Positions 6,684 to 8,466 of a stretch of 8,466 nt of DNA are shown here, in pieces. Position numbers and translations under genes: made by a program. Within the stretch, counting starts at the first letter, position 1, and each line of letters begins with the position of its first letter. This stretch comes from Cyanobacteria bacterium HKST-UBA02 (GTDB lineage: Bacteria > Cyanobacteriota > Vampirovibrionia > Obscuribacterales > Obscuribacteraceae): NCBI GenBank assembly GCA_020431945.1, contig JAGQHH010000547.1, positions 1 to 8,466 on the forward strand. The letters run 5' to 3'. Under the pieces are notes generated by a model that worked only from the letters and a program-made list of their open reading frames with translations, ran no database searches and was not told the DNA's origin.

Positions 6684-6878
6684 AATACCAGCGAGGCCAC
6701 ATACTTTTCAGCAATCAGACCCACCGCACAGAAATTCGCCGCAGCAGGCGAGCACCACCACTGGTGGAACGAAAATATCCGACTCCTGCGCAACAGGGTC
6801 ACCATGCTTCACGATCTCAAGTTGATTCTCAATCTCATAGATAACGATATCGCCAGGCTGGCTCGCTCAGCGAACTGA
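6684..6878 (+). other. In-frame 64-codon extension after the caspase UAG stop
   Basis: Immediately after the TAG at 6681-6683 the same frame stays open for 64 codons to a TGA at 6876-6878, eight bases before the next gene. The peptide looks like real protein: NTSEATYFSAIRPTAQKFAA, then GEHHHWWNENIRLLRNR, then an amphipathic Leu/Ile-rich helix (MLHDLKLILNLIDNDIARLA). About two thirds of third positions are G or C. There is no ATG, GTG or TTG near its beginning. The first ATG is at 6804, preceded by AGGG, and would give only a 24-residue peptide. It could be a readthrough domain, a C-terminus cut off by a recent nonsense mutation, an assembly error, or a small downstream ORF. TAG also ends two other genes here, so it is not generally recoded. 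Confidence 0.5.
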
Positions 6879-6886
6879 GCTTTATA

Positions 6887-7534
6887 ATGGGTTCTATGAG
6901 CTTGCGCGTAGAACAATTCAAACTCTGGCTGATGATTGCGGGAATCATCGCGACCGTGGGGACATTCCTGGTCGCATACTGGCCGCTCTCCGCTCTTGGA
7001 ATACTTGGGTTGAGCTTTCTCGGAAGTCTGACTTTCCTCGGCAGCCGCGGACCCTTGCACTCGATGGGCGCAGGCATCATCCTGTTCATGACGTTTTCCA
7101 TTCTACACTGCATTTCTGTCTATCCGCATTCCTCAATGGACAGTCTCATCACAAGCCTTCTCCGCACCTGGGAGAAGTTTGCGCTGGCCTTGCCTCTCTT
7201 CGCCATAGCTGGTCCCCTTATCTTTCATGCATTCCAGCCTCCGCACAGAAACGACTTGAGAAACGGCGTTATCGCTCTGACCGGTATCGGCTCCCTTTTT
7301 GGAGGTATTAGCGTTTTTACCGGGAGCATCGGCATTTTTCTACAGCACTCCTGGAGGTCTATCCCGGCGGCTATCGCTTTGTTCCTGATCATCTGGCTTC
7401 TTCGTCAGCAGGGCTACTGCAAAAAAGTAAGCCAGATGGGATTGATTCTTGCCTTCTGCTCGATGATTTGCGGCTTCATGTGGGTGCCCGGTCCCATATG
7501 TCTGTCTTTCCAGCAGTTCCTGACTTTTCGATAG
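6887..7534 (+). CDS. Polytopic membrane protein of unknown function
   Basis: The product is 215 residues, mostly hydrophobic, with about six or seven membrane helices (roughly 13-33, 36-52, 60-79, 97-116, 127-152, 158-172 and 182-200). Short charged loops such as QPPHRNDLRNG and RQQGYCKKVSQ are on one side, giving a positive-inside pattern. I recognise no family motif. ATG 6887 is used, and a second ATG at 6896 is possible. Neither has a strong Shine-Dalgarno sequence; TGAG at 6876-6879 is the best candidate and overlaps the TGA that ends the in-frame caspase extension, so translation may be coupled to what lies upstream. It follows the caspase gene on the same strand and is probably co-transcribed. 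The function is unknown. Confidence 0.75.
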   Translation: MGSMSLRVEQFKLWLMIAGIIATVGTFLVAYWPLSALGILGLSFLGSLTFLGSRGPLHSMGAGIILFMTFSILHCISVYPHSSMDSLITSLLRTWEKFALALPLFAIAGPLIFHAFQPPHRNDLRNGVIALTGIGSLFGGISVFTGSIGIFLQHSWRSIPAAIALFLIIWLLRQQGYCKKVSQMGLILAFCSMICGFMWVPGPICLSFQQFLTFR

Positions 7535-7550
7535 CAATTTGATTTCAATC

Positions 7551-8466
<916 letters not shown>

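Noticed and set aside
6650..6844. 64-codon plus-strand frame bridging the caspase stop
   Set aside because: Arg/His/Gln-rich translation; the caspase-frame reading of the same DNA is far more protein-like.
6883..6888. TATAAT as a -10 promoter box
   Set aside because: It overlaps the ATG of the membrane-protein gene, with no -35 box at the proper distance; likely chance.

Overview
The window is 8,466 bases of compact bacterial DNA of moderately high GC, with many non-ATG starts (GTG, TTG) and Shine-Dalgarno-led genes. No rRNA, tRNA, CRISPR array or insertion sequence is visible. The mix of a TadG-like surface protein, a collagen-like protein, an HTTM-domain operon, an exported caspase-like protein and an exported KatG suggests an environmental bacterium with an elaborate envelope. 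Non-photosynthetic cyanobacterial relatives (Melainabacteria/Obscuribacterales) would fit, but this is a weak guess from gene content and nothing here fixes the taxon.

Layout. (1) The left edge holds the start of a leftward gene with a very acidic, disordered N-terminus. (2) A rightward pair follows: a 553-residue TadG-like, membrane-anchored protein, then a short exported protein with collagen-like Gly-Pro repeats. The stop codon of the first lies inside the ribosome binding site of the second, so they form one operon. (3) A leftward three-gene operon converges on that pair and overlaps it tail to tail by 50 bp. It encodes an unrecognised signal-anchored protein, a one-TM protein with a W..F.P.P signature, and an HTTM-domain (vitamin K carboxylase-like) integral membrane protein. 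Both gene junctions are ATGA overlaps. (4) Divergent from that operon, across about 65 bp containing a near-symmetric -10 box, is an exported protein with TPR-like helices and a C-terminal caspase-like peptidase with a His/Cys dyad. Its TAG stop is followed in frame by 64 protein-like codons ending just before the next gene. (5) Next comes a polytopic membrane protein with no recognised family. (6) An intergenic region with alternative hairpins precedes the N-terminal third of katG, which carries an export signal and runs off the right edge.

Nearly every product carries a signal peptide, signal anchor or TM helices, so this is an envelope-directed neighbourhood. The HTTM operon with its two accessory membrane proteins, sharing a promoter region with an exported caspase-like protein, is the part most likely to be an undescribed functional unit. 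That link rests only on gene arrangement.
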